Source: Chlorokybus atmophyticus (taxonomy: Eukaryota; Streptophyta; Chlorokybophyceae; Chlorokybales; Chlorokybaceae). Taken from it: a DNA stretch of 64,000 bases. Both the position numbers and the translations under genes were made by a program. The stretch is from assembly GCA_009103225.1 (NCBI GenBank), contig RHPI01002069.1:1462329-1526328 (forward strand). Reading direction: 5' to 3'. The notes below the pieces were generated by a model. It was given only the letters and a program-made list of their open reading frames with translations. It made no database searches and was not told the DNA's origin. Positions 19,352 through 29,946 of this stretch are shown in pieces. Each line of letters starts with the position of its first letter. Within the stretch, counting starts at the first letter, position 1.

Positions 19352-19679
19352 TGTAAGAAGGGGGGTGCTACCGCCCCCTTTAATCCCCTAGCCCACCACC
19401 ACCACCACAGCAACGTCGCCGCCGCCGCCGCCGCCGCTGGCAGCCAGGGGATCGAAAGATCCCCTGGCTATGGCGGTCGCTGCATTAGCAGCGCCGCCAT
19501 GCGGCCGATATCGACTCGAGACTCATGTCTCGAGTCGATATCGATGTTACATAACATAACACTTTATTAGGGCCTATAAAGGCCCTAATACAACTCTAAT
19601 GGATGTGTTTATCCCGTTGGGACCCTTATTTCTCATTAAATAAGGGCGGGGAACCGCATAGCGGTAGCACTCCGTTACA
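19352..19679 (-). repeat. 5' LTR of chromovirus B
   Basis: In minus-strand reading it starts TGTAACGGAGTGCTACCGC and ends GGCGGTAGCACCCCCCTTCTTACA. The ends are thus mutually inverted over GTGCTACCGC. It contains a perfect 17-nt hairpin with a 4-nt loop (19506-19522 and 19527-19543) where the 14439-14787 copy has a different 39-nt hairpin. Confidence 0.85.
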
Positions 19680-19689
19680 TCAATGTTGC

Positions 19690-21890
19690 GTAGGACGGAC
19701 ACCCAAATGCGCTCTGCTTGAGGTCCGCATGGCACTTGTTAAGCGACATCAAGGTGTGGAGGAGGGGCCGCACGAACCCCTGATGGTGCGGCCGCAGTGG
19801 CAGCATGGGTTGACAAAGGTGCGGCAACATCAATTGCAGCAGTCGTGGTGACGCAGGTCGCCGCTGTGAGCGTCGCCGCAGTCGTGACTGGGGCAATGTC
19901 CGCAGCTGTACCGGGTGTGGCGCCAACACCACTAATGGGTTCGCAAGCCATGGCTGCAGCAGCCTCAGTGCCGGTGATCTCCAGCGCCACCGTGGTGCTG
20001 GGTGTATCCGCACTGGCGGCACCTGTGGGTGTTATTGTCGACGGTGTCGTCCCAGCAAGGGTTGTGGCCGCCGAGCCAACCCCACTTGTGGCTTTCAACA
20101 ACGCTGCTGTTGACGATGTGCGCACGTCTCAATTGTTGAACATGCGATGCAGGGGGGGTGTTTATTTCGCGTTTTGGTGCCATCAAGGCCCATTGGGCAG
20201 CGTAGCAGGCTTGGTAGTTTTGCTCCTTGTCGTCTTTCAGCTGGGCCACTCGTGCCATCAGGGCCACGACTTGGTCGACAGCTAGTGAACTAGCTGATGC
20301 TTTGACAGCAGCAGCTGCAACGCGAGGGCGTCCCTCTGGTCCCTTGCGCTGTGGAGGGCGGTTTTTCCCTCTGTAGCCAGTCTCCTCTTGAGCGCCAGCG
20401 TGGTTGTTGTTGGGGTTGTGGCCACTAGCGTTGTTGCCGTTAGTGTGACCACCAGCGTCGTTGCTGTTGTTATAGCCCCGCTGTTGTTGTTGTAGCCAAT
20501 AGAACGCCGCAGCTCGGGAAACTTGAGTCAGCATACTGCCTCCAAGTGTCCCGTCTTGTGGCAGTCGCACATAAGATTGCCGTAATCTTCGGTGCATTCT
20601 TTTTTGTAGTGCCCATGTCGACCACACCGATGGCACAGCACTGGAGGAAAAAGGGCAGCATAAGCTGACCGTTTGTCCTTGTTGCGCGTGACTTGAGCAT
20701 CCCGACTGCGATCCCGTCGCGGGGCTCAGCACTCGCGCTTGCCATGGGACGTGAGGTGTTGCGGTTGGTGTCAAATACCGCCTTCTCACACACAGCACGC
20801 TTGTGAATGGCTTGTGCAGTCTCGAAAGCTTCCTTGAGGGTGAAGTGGAGGGGTCTAATGTAGATCAGTGTCAAACACGTCAACTCGCTCAAGGTGGGGT
20901 CCAACTCAGCCATGTACACTACTGCAGCTGCTTCCTCACAGACGATCTTGTAATCAGTGTCCTTCAGTAGTCCTTCCAGCCGCGAATACAGCCGGAGAGG
21001 ACCTTGCTGGTAGTCTGGCGCGAGAAGGTACGCCGCAGTGCAACGTACAGGTCCTTGAAAGAAGAGTCCGACATAATAGCACTAACGGTGATGGCTGGTG
21101 CGCGCAACGCCACCCAGCTAAGTGTGAAAAGGCTGGCTCCTGCTGGAGTATGCGAGCCCGGTGCTGGTAGTACTGGTGTCCTCGTTTTCAAGGCTGCAGC
21201 TTGTTATTTAGCCTAGCTTGCTGAGCCTCGATAATGGCAGCGATGCGGTTAAGCACTCTGGTCCGTTGGTCGGCCTTCTTCACCTCGACCTCTGCAAGTG
21301 TTAGCGAGGCAACTATCAGCTCGTCTTCTTCGTCCTCTGCCTGTTGTATAGCTACGGCTAACGCCCATGCAGTGACTGGGGTTGGAGAGACCACTGCTGC
21401 TGAGGCAGCAGCTGCTGGGCTATACGTCGGTGCAGGTGCTATGCTGCTGGCAAGCTCGCCATAGCCATCAATTGTGTGCAGCTCAGCAATGAACTTCACA
21501 CATTGTGTGCCTCACGATCAAGCTACTGAGCCATGTTATAATATGACACTTCATCTGACCAGTGCTTATTCTCGAGGGCTTGCTGCATCTTGGAGTGAAA
21601 CTGGATGATGAACTCATTAAGTGGTGTGGTGCCAGCACGTCCGAGAATGCGCAAGGAGTTGGTTGAGCTGGAAGGCTCCATTTCTTCGCTGTAACTGTCC
21701 GAAAGAGGTGGAGAAGCTTGCTGGCGAGGAGTGAAGTAATAGGAGGTGAAGCCGGAGACAGGGTGAGAGCCTCTGCTGCTACGGTATCTGCTTCCTTCAC
21801 TTGCTCGTTCGTAGGTGAGGTTGGAGGTCGGGCTCCAGCTGCTGAGGTCCCCTCGTCTATTGGCGAGAATGGGGTGGGCCTGCTCAAATA
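19690..21890 (-). pseudogene. gag remnant of a third LTR retrotransposon (C)
   Basis: The minus strand encodes, in broken frames, a gag-like protein. There is an acidic Pro/Ser-rich N-terminus (from about 21887), then P-L-N-E-F-I-I-Q-F-H-S-K-M-Q-Q-A-L (about 21620). The capsid-like core follows with L-Y-V-A-L-R-R-T-F-S-R-Q-T-T-S-K-V-L-S-G (near 21030) and P-L-H-F-T-L-K-E-A-F-E-T-A-Q-A-I-H-K. Two Cys/His knuckles come next (C-H-R-C-G-R-H-G-H-Y-K-K-E-C and C-D-C-H-K-T-G-H-L-E-A-V-C, about 20530-20635), then Gln/Asn-rich and Ala/Thr-rich tails. It is cut off at 19680 by the LTR of chromovirus B, so B probably inserted into or recombined with it. No pol of this element is in the window. It could be the gag type of the methyltransferase element, but nothing links them directly. 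Confidence 0.7.
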
Positions 21891-21892
21891 GG

Positions 21893-23840
21893 TGATGCGA
21901 TGGTGAAAGTGTATGAAGGGTAGAGTGTTTGTGCTCTATAAAATTATCTCAATGCTGCTATCACTCACCGCACTAGTGCTTGTGCGCACTATGTGATGAC
22001 AGTGATAATGATGCACGAGGATGTATATAACTGCAAGCGGCACTTCTGTTGTTCAAGATGCAACTACACTTATTTTAGCAAAGAGGGTGTTACTGTGAGT
22101 CAACAAGCCACTACTATAGATAGTGCTGTATACACAGTTCTTGGCATGAGTGGAAAATGTGTTACACTGTTAAGTGAGGTGAATTAGCAAGCAACACGTG
22201 GATGCTATGCCCTGACTAATGCCAACAAGCACATTGCGACCCAGCGCACCAAGCTCACAGCAGCAACAAGCACGGTGCACACGAGCATGCACAGACTCTC
22301 ACACGGTGAGGGGATTCTCAATACCCAGGAGGACGTGTTTGTAGTTCAAATCGCTTCAACAGCTCCTAGCTTTCACACTTTCAGTATCATCAGCTGATCC
22401 GGTAAACACTGCGACTACATATACAAGTTAAATCATGACTGTTCAGAACACAAGTTAACGATCATATCGGGGCTATTCCCACGAGAAACTCCCCATCCAT
22501 ATAGAATATAACATATAACTGAATTCACAACTGAAACAGCTACGCGCGGTGCCTATGTAGGCTACAGTCATGAGCTAGTTTAAGGTTATGATTTATCTAC
22601 TGGTCAGTGACGCGCGCGGATTGGTATGCTGATAGTCCGGGCGCGGGTCTTGATGTAAGCATGCCCGATGCAGGCTGGCACATGAGGACAATGGGCATGA
22701 CAATGCGTAATGCAGCCGACCACCTTCAAAGCGCCACGGACCGTGGCGTACGGTCCGTTCCGTGACCCACGGATCAATCAACATGACGTAGGATTTGTGT
22801 TGGCCGCCCAATGCAAACGTTGTTCGGCTTATTGACGCCATCATTTGTGCGGCTGGTCACATGCGCAGCGGCTGGTCTCAGAAGAAGCGGATCAGTAGCG
22901 GCCATAGCCGTAATCCCGCAAACTTTGGAAGCAACGTGGAAGCAACCAGGCTCCGCTAACCACCTTGGCTCGCCCTTGCGATCGACTCGACCTCAGTTAA
23001 CTTTTGCTCCTCGACATCACCACCGGTTCCCGATATCTTATGCATTACCCGCAAGACCCGTGTGATTCAGCACGTCCGTCGATTGTTTGGTTAGCCAAAT
23101 AGCGAACGCAGTTGGTTTGTCGGCTAGGGTTGGCTTCCGGGCAGCTTCCACAGCTGGGCGGCGACGACGGTGGCGAGGTGGCTGGCATGTGTCAGCGGCT
23201 GTTTAGGTCTATGAGATATTCCTCTGCCTTACAGCATAGTGCAGCCTGAGAGGCTCTTTCGCGCTGGCGAGCGATGTGGAGGATGCCTCCCATGGCATGG
23301 ACGCCGTCTCTGCGGAGGAGGGCGGCCAGTTATCCGTGGATGAGGCGTTTCCTGTTGTGGTGAGCAAGCTCAACGTCAATGTTTACATAGCTTAGCTGAC
23401 GCAACTCGCATATTCAGTCATTGGCATGCTGCATGCCCATGCATTGTGCCTGTCAACCAAATGTGCTGCGTAGTTCGTAGCGGTTTCCGTTGGAACGTGT
23501 CTTGCTTGGTGAGTGATTTGAGCACTATTATGTTGTACTTCAACACGGCCAGTGCGCATGTGCTTGTCCTCACAGCTGGCTTAAGTCGTAAATTGTGCAT
23601 GTTGCGTGCATCAATTGAGGCTGCTCTCACACTGGTTGTTTGTTTTTGACTACTGTCATTTACTGCGCGTACTTGTCTCCTGTTCGCCATCTCCGCTGTA
23701 AGGCAACTTTGACTGTTTGAGCTCAATGTCAACAATGCGAAGCAATCATTGCACTTGTCCATGGCAAGCGCACAGACTCCAGCGTAATGCAGCAACTGTT
23801 GCACAAGCTGCCATGTCAATGCTCTTCGTTGTGCAAGCAG
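21893..23840. other. No recognised gene; border between transposon block and gene region
   Basis: There are no convincing coding motifs. A possible acidic coding exon lies at about 23260-23360 (plus strand, D-V-E-D-A-S-H-G-M-D-A-V-S-A-E-E-G ending at a GTGAGC donor) and may be an upstream exon of the gene beginning at 23841. The rest has a base composition unlike the transposons. Confidence 0.35.
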
Positions 23841-25505
23841 GATGCTCAGGAGGTGACGCGTGCGGCCGGTTTACCGGACATTGTGGATGGCGTTCCGGAC
23901 AGTGTTACCCCCCATCACATGGCAGTGTTTTACGATTTCTTCTTCAGGTATACTCCCTGTCCGCATGGCTGTGACGGGTGCACTACTCACTGAAACGTGT
24001 CTGCATGCTGCTTTTTGCAACATTCAGGAGTGTTGTTTGTGTTAACTTAATACCGCAGAAGCTGCTGTAACTACAACTAGCTTGGTGCAGATATTACGTC
24101 CGACGAGTCATGAAAATGCCAGTTGGCCAGTCGCCTCGCGTTTGCAATGGGGATTGGGAGCAGCAGCTCAATGTGCTCATGCTGGATGATACATACAAGG
24201 TATAGTGTAGTGTGACAGTCTCAGACAATATGCTTGCAAGCGCTGTAACCGCAAGGTTAATCAGTAAGCTGCATAAATTGATGGTGTTGTGGCAGGTTCC
24301 CACCGCGCTATTCCGGCCGCTGCTCCAGTACCTTGCGCGCAACGTGCCAGAGATGGCGCAGAAAACTGCACAATTCAAGTTGACGCGTTGGCTCAACGGA
24401 AAAGCTGGGATGCAGTGCATTCTTAAGACGGTGCCTTCACCCCTCCCACCTCACGTGTATGTGCGAGGGCAAGGCGCGGGCGAGCACAAAGGGCGCGATG
24501 CCATCTGCGGCATTCGACTGTTTGAAGCCACAGAGGAAATTCTATCACCCCTGTTAGGTAAACCCTTCTTGAGCAGTGACTCATCGGCATACGTGCAAAG
24601 CTTGCTCTTATGGTATATCTTTCAGGTGGGCCAGTTGCTGCAGCCAAGGCAGAGGAGTTCAAGCGGTTGTTCAGACTCGACACGATGGACATCCCGCGGT
24701 CGGCGCTGGCGTACGAGGACGACTACACGCGCAAAACGCCGGAGGAGCGCGCGGCGATCTCCGCCCGCAACCGTGCGAATGCCAAGAAGAAGAGGAGACC
24801 GCGGTCGGGGTCGGCGGCAGCAGCAGCGGCTGCAGCCGTGGCCGGGGTCCTTCCTGAAGACCAACAGCACAACGCTTGGGGCGCGGTCTCCCCAACAGAA
24901 CTGGCAAGCATGAGCGCTGCTACCACAACGGCCATGGCACCGGAACCTCCCGGAGAACCTGTTCAGGCCAGCATTGCCGCCGCTGATGCGCTCGGCTCGT
25001 GGGACTTGTATGAAGAGATCAACGCGCCCTACATGGTTATTCAGGTAAGTTACGGGCCCATGCAACTATGGTCGGGAATCGGCCAATGCGCAATGCGCGT
25101 GCATAGTTGCCTTACAAATGTAGCTTGATAGTTGGCCGGCAACATTGTACCAATCCTGATGTGGCTTATGCTGCACAGGTGGATGTACCCGGGTTGAGGG
25201 AAGGGGAGTTGTTTTCGTTAAGTGATTTGAAGGTGCTGCCGACGGGCGAATGGAGGTTACAGTGGCGCAGGAGTCAGGAGAATTGTTTGGATAGGAAGCT
25301 CAAGTTCAGGCGAGTGATAAACGGTCGGCACGTGGAGAAGCCAACAATGGTAGGGGGTAAGCTGGGCTGTCCCATAGACACCACAACCCCGATAGATGCG
25401 CGAATACTTGACGGCGTGCTCACAATCAGGGTGCGCAAGCTTGTTGGTGCCGCGCTGGGGTGGTCTAATCAGCCAGAAAAAAGAAAAAAGATGAAGCTGA
25501 GATGA
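23841..25505 (+). CDS. Multi-exon protein with Hsp20/CS-like C-terminal domain (5' end not resolved)
   Basis: Five exons join in phase through GT-AG introns: 23841-23947, 24091-24199, 24296-24557, 24626-25044 and 25179-25505 (TGA). The start exon is upstream and uncertain. The first part (V-A-Y... H-H-M-A-V-F-Y-D-F-F-F-R-Y-Y-V-R-R-V) is unrecognised. The middle has a basic Lys/Arg cluster (N-A-K-K-K-R-R-P-R, nuclear-localisation-like) followed by an Ala run. The C-terminal part begins M-V-I-Q-V-D-V-P-G-L-R-E-G-E-L and ends D-G-V-L-T-I-R-V-R-K, the spacing and motifs of an alpha-crystallin/Hsp20-like beta-sandwich (compare V-x-x-P-G-x and G-V-L-x-I). Small heat-shock proteins are usually only 150-200 residues with a short N-terminus. 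This one is longer, so a co-chaperone-like role is possible, but no function can be assigned. Confidence 0.6.
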
Positions 25506-27168
25506 GATGAGGTGTTTGAATACATTTCCATGTACAGCTTAGAGCGGCGCCTGTTCCAGTGCGGCAACAGGCTTCGTTGTATGATAACATAGATTGATTA
25601 AACTAGGTACTGGCCAGGTGCGGTCTAACCACCAAGACCTGCAGTTGCGCAATTTTTTGTGTGGCAGCTTGTCAAGTAATAGTAGTACCAGAGTGAAGAG
25701 CATGAAGAGCAACCATGTTATCACTGTTTGCCGCAGTGGAGGGTGGAGTCATTCCTTGCACTACTATAAAATATACAGAGCAAGTACAAAATACGCAGGT
25801 CCGTTTGCTGTGCGAGACGTCTGTTGGTGGGCTGTGCGTACTGGTGGCATGTGCAAAATGCAGAATACGAATGTGTGAGTGCAAGCCTGTGCACAACCCC
25901 ACCACCCAACCCAACCCAATTTACTCAGAACATGCACTGCACAAGAGCACATGAATGGCACAAGCCCAGTGCCACCACAGCACAGCACGCACAGCACTGC
26001 GAACGTGGACACTGCGTAAGGGTTGACGCAGAACAAGACTGCAAGCAGCGACGGAGCAAGCGGAAGAAGCGCAAGGAGGCGGATGGGGAGGAGAGGGCGA
26101 AGGAGTTGTCGTCGCTGCTCCTGTGGACGTTGTGGGCAACCGCTAACCACGGCCCATGTGGGCAGGCACTACATGCATGTACTGACTGCTATGGCTAACG
26201 GAGTGTGGGTAGTAGAGTAGGTGGTGAAGCCAGTAGCCCGGTGATCTACATGAACAGTGTGAACTGCATGTTGACATCATGCTGGGTCCATTGCATGTGT
26301 TGTGCATGTGCACATCAAATGCAGGACATGCATGCGCATGCACAACGTGTAGTCCAGTCAGCACGCAGCAACACATGCAAGGTGTCGTACAAATGACATT
26401 TAGTTGACCACCGGGCTACTACTAGCACGCTAATCTACTGCCTCTACCCCGTTAGACATGCAGCAGTCAATATGCAGTTGGTAATCACCTGCCCACATGG
26501 GCGTTGCATACGTGTCGCGCATTTCTTGTACATGCACTCGTGTTTTGCCATCCAAGAGAGCTGTTGGTGGGCATGTGCATGCTAGGATGATGGCTATTCC
26601 GCGCTCTCACCACACCGGTGGTTGTGTACATCAAATGCAGGACATGCATGTGTATGTATGATTGCATGCGTGGTTGAGTGCAATGCCACATGATGTGTGC
26701 ATGCTATGTACAAACAATGCGAAACGGCAATGCACATGCATGTGTATGGCTGCCTTGCATGCATGACATCCCCGTTGCATCTTGTGTACACTTGTAGCAT
26801 CATGTCCAGTGATGGTACTCGGCCCAGCAGGTGTTGCATGCGCAACTTCTGCAAGAATCTTAGGTGCTGTATGAGCAGGCGCATTGTCCACACCATGCAT
26901 GCTGCCACCGTACCATACCCCTTATATACACTGACGGCAACCTGCTTGATGCTAACCACACTCAGGTGGAGCACGTGCAAAAGGTGGTATGCTGCAATGT
27001 GCGGTGGTTGTCATAGCAGTTAACAAAGCTACAACCATCCACCTGAAAAGTCCTCACCGCGTGTTGCCTCAGCCAAAGCTCATGTCCTGACATGTACAGG
27101 GTGAACAGGTAGTCTGAGCGAATGCTGGAGTGCTACTGCCAGCTGGCGGTGCTGACCTGCCATGCGCA
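25506..27168. other. Intergenic region with dispersed repeat copies
   Basis: No gene recognised. GCATGC-rich sequence and copies of a repeat that recurs at 31.4-32.9 kb (see the repeat entry). A short Lys/Arg-Glu-rich open stretch at 26035-26140 is not supported by splice sites or motifs. Confidence 0.45.
26205..26980. repeat. Dispersed repeat family, copy near 26.2-27.0 kb (partner copies 31.4-32.9 kb)
   Basis: Shared words in direct orientation with 32.76-32.89 kb: ACCACCGGGCTA, CCCGTTAGACATGCA, CACATGGGCG. In inverted orientation, CCACCGTACCATACCCCTTATATA (26905-26930) matches TATATAAGGGGTATGGTACGGTGG (32683-32707). TACAAACAATGCG also recurs at 26706, 31696 and 32567 (with small differences). 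I could not define exact ends, so the element type (MITE, SINE or degraded LTR) is open. Confidence 0.55.
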
Positions 27169-29946
27169 TCAGGCGGCTGCAGGCAAGTAGACTGGCTCTA
27201 TTGCCGGCGTCGTGTTCCAACAACCTCCACCGCCATGCGTTTTGTTGCCGTGCGTTTCATTGCCATGTGTCTTGTTACCATGCGTCTCATTTCTGCCGGG
27301 ATGCTCAGGCCTCCTGTGCTTCTTCTTAAGCGCTGGATGCTCTGGCTGCAAACACACAAGGGCTTAGCAGTTAGAACAGCAGTATTTCAGGATAATAGCT
27401 ATAGCTGCAGCATGAACCTGTACTCTTACTGACCAGCTTGCACTGTCTGCAGCAGCACTTGCGCCCGCACTTAGTTCCACATGCCATGCGCATGACAAAC
27501 CCAGTCTTGCCACCACCACGGTCCTGGATCACAATTGCCATCGGTTTGAATTGTCATGCTGATACCACACAGCACAGTGATTGACTCACGCGGCCAGGAT
27601 GCGTGCGGTTGATTGCATCCGTGGTGGTCGGCAGGTCAAGGGAGGTGGTGTAGCCGCCCAGCCAGATGTGGTTATGACCGCAGTCCATGGACAGCACTGC
27701 GTCGTCTCCAAACCCACCATACCATGTGCTGTACATCAGACGCCCTGCATGACCGCCACAGACACACTACAGTCAGGTTGCCCGTTGAATGGGTGTGTAT
27801 GCAAGACACGCAGCAAGTTGGAAGAGAGCAGTTATAACCTGTTGAGTTGGAAAACATGGCGATGAATGCGTCTTGCGCTCCACCACGAGTGGCAGCCATC
27901 TCTGTCACTGCAAAGCTGTCGGAGGCGGTGTACCCAGCGACCCATACCTGTTCGCAAGCACAACACAACCGTACATATCAACAGGGTCAGTTACAACCTC
28001 AATGTCACTCACCTATCTGCAACTTGCAACCGCATGCAGAGTTAGTCATGAATGCGTGCCTTAAGAGCTTGTTACTTGCCTGTGTGCCGTTGCCCATAGT
28101 ACACATGGTTGTCACTGCGTCGTCACCAAAGCCTCCCATGTAAGTGCTGAACGTCAAATTGTCTGCAACAACTCGATGCATGAACACCACCGTCACGCTG
28201 GGCATGGTATGTTCATGCGACTGACTGGTAACTTGTTTGGAGCACGCGCGTGCAGATGTCAAGGCGCTCACAATGAGGGTCAAACTTGGAGATGAACGCG
28301 TCCAGGTTGCGGCGGCCGCTGCGGCGCGGCTGCATTGGCCTGCCGGCAACCGGGAAGTTCTCGCTGTCGGTGTCGCCCGCAACCCAACCGCCACCATCAG
28401 CGCCGCCGGACACGACCGCTCGGATGCTGTCGACACTGTTGCCTCCCAGATAAGTGGCGTACGCAAACTTGCCTATCACACAAAGTGTTAATGCCACAAG
28501 GAAGGGGTGTGCGTGTGATGAAGACTGGTAGCGACCTTTCTGGTCAAAGACAGCAAGAAAGCCGTTGCGGTTTCCCGCCGATTGGCGCTGGTACGCGTGG
28601 TCAGACACTGTGAGGTCCCAGCTGAGAACAGAGAAGTGGATTGCAAACATCACATAAGCCTTGCTTGCCACTGCGCTGAAGATGCTAAAGAAGTAACAAG
28701 CTGCTTGCATGAGTCATTGAGGGCATGCTTCTTGCCTTGTGGAGTGGCCTCCAACCCACACTGAAGAGAGGTTGGACGAGCCGACGTCTATAGCAGTTGG
28801 ATAGTCCACTCCCATTCCACCATAGCGCGTGCTGTACAGAAGCTCACCCTTGGATGAAAACTTCGCCACAAACGCGTCCAGCGGGATCGGTGCGTGCAAG
28901 GCTGACTTGGGGAATGGCTGAAAGGCGTCCCTCGTGACCGGAAAGTCTATTGACTGTATCATTAAAGTAAGCTACGTGTACCGAAGTGTTTGCAATTCGC
29001 TTATAACAACCATGTCAAGCTTGAAAGGTTTCTACCTGAGTTGCACCCACTATCCAGACGTCGCCATCCAGTGTTGTGGACATGGCTGTGATGGTGTCCA
29101 AGTCTGAGCCTCCAAAGTATGTCGCGTACAGGACCTTGCCTACATGCAGCAGAACGTGCATATAAACACACTGGTTGTTTGCATGCGCATACGCCGAACC
29201 TGTCACATAGCTCACTCACCATGGCTGTCCAGGTTGGCCAGAAAACCGCAGGGCTCCTGCGGACAGTCTCTCATAAAGGCGTCGCTGGTCATGTTGATGT
29301 CTGAAGATTCGGTTGATCCTGCAAGAGCGCCATGCATGCATACAGCCGTGCCACAGTGTGGTGTGATTCATTAAGTACAGCGCTGTACATCAAGAATACA
29401 TACCTGCGATCCAGACGCTCTTGCCGTCCTTTGCCAGTGCCGCTGCATTGATCCGATCATCAAAGGAGCCCCCAAACAAGCCACTGTACTTCAGCTCGCC
29501 TGTGGGAGAGAGAAACAGCACTGTTGAGCAGTATGGCAGGAAGAGGATGCGTTGCTGAAGCCAGTGCCAGGTTCAACCTTGGGCGGTGAGGTGAGAGACG
29601 AAGCTGTTGAGGTGGGCGCGGGTGAGGCCCCGCCGCAGGGCTCTGCTGCTTGTTAGCGGGAAGTCGTCAGAGGTGACAACGCCGGCCGCCCACGCCTGCA
29701 GGGGATCCTTGGCCACACCCGCCACCGCCGCCACGTAATCGCCGTTGTCGCTGCCGCCCAGGTAGCTGCTGTACATCACCTCTGCGTGCATGTGCATGTG
29801 CTTCAGCTTGTAAGCTGATGGTCAACTGTGTGTATGTTGCTGTGATCCAACACCCACACAGCGTCCTCACCGTCAGGAAGAACCCCGGCATGCACAGCGA
29901 TGAGCAGCTCAAGCAGAAGCACGAGGACCAGTAGGCGGCGAGCCAT
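27169..29946 (-). CDS. Secreted or surface SBBP-repeat beta-propeller protein
   Basis: The minus-strand gene starts at ATG 29946 with a classic signal peptide (M-A-R-R-L-L-V-L-V-L-L-L-E-L-L-I-A-V-H-A) and ends at TGA 27169-27171 after many introns. It holds seven copies of the SBBP (beta-propeller) motif, recognised by Y-x-x-x-[FY]-G-G followed by D-x ... V-W-[IV]-[AG]-G: Y-S-S-Y-L-G-G (about 29770), Y-S-G-L-F-G-G (29480), Y-A-T-Y-F-G-G (29125), Y-S-T-R-Y-G-G (28830), Y-A-T-Y-L-G-G (28460), F-S-T-Y-M-G-G (28140) and Y-S-T-W-Y-G-G (27720). Seven repeats fit a seven-bladed propeller. Between them are F-P-x-T ... D-A-F-[VI]-[AS]-K-F strands. The C-terminus is Cys-rich (A-C-G-T-K-C-G-R-K-C-C-C-R-Q-C near 27450-27490), then has four N-[EK]-T-H-G repeats with N-glycosylation sequons (27240-27300). 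A role as secreted adhesion, matrix or sensor protein is inference. Confidence 0.75.

Larger units (their letters stand above)
14783..19679 (-). mobile_element. Ty3/gypsy chromovirus B (minus strand), degraded
   Basis: Read on the minus strand: 5' LTR (19679-19352), primer binding site (19349-19338), a leader of about 900 bp, gag (18436 to about 17290) with zinc knuckle (about 17090-17040), RT and RNase H (about 16780-15807), integrase (about 15822-15040) and a terminal chromodomain (14986-14783). The expected 3' LTR in the same direction is missing; instead an inverted LTR copy follows. Many stops and frameshifts are present. A linker between gag and RT (16780-16990) has no clear protease box. 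Confidence 0.9.

Noticed and set aside
24622-25065. Minus-strand frames over the Hsp20-like gene
   Set aside because: Shadows of the plus-strand exons in GC-rich sequence.
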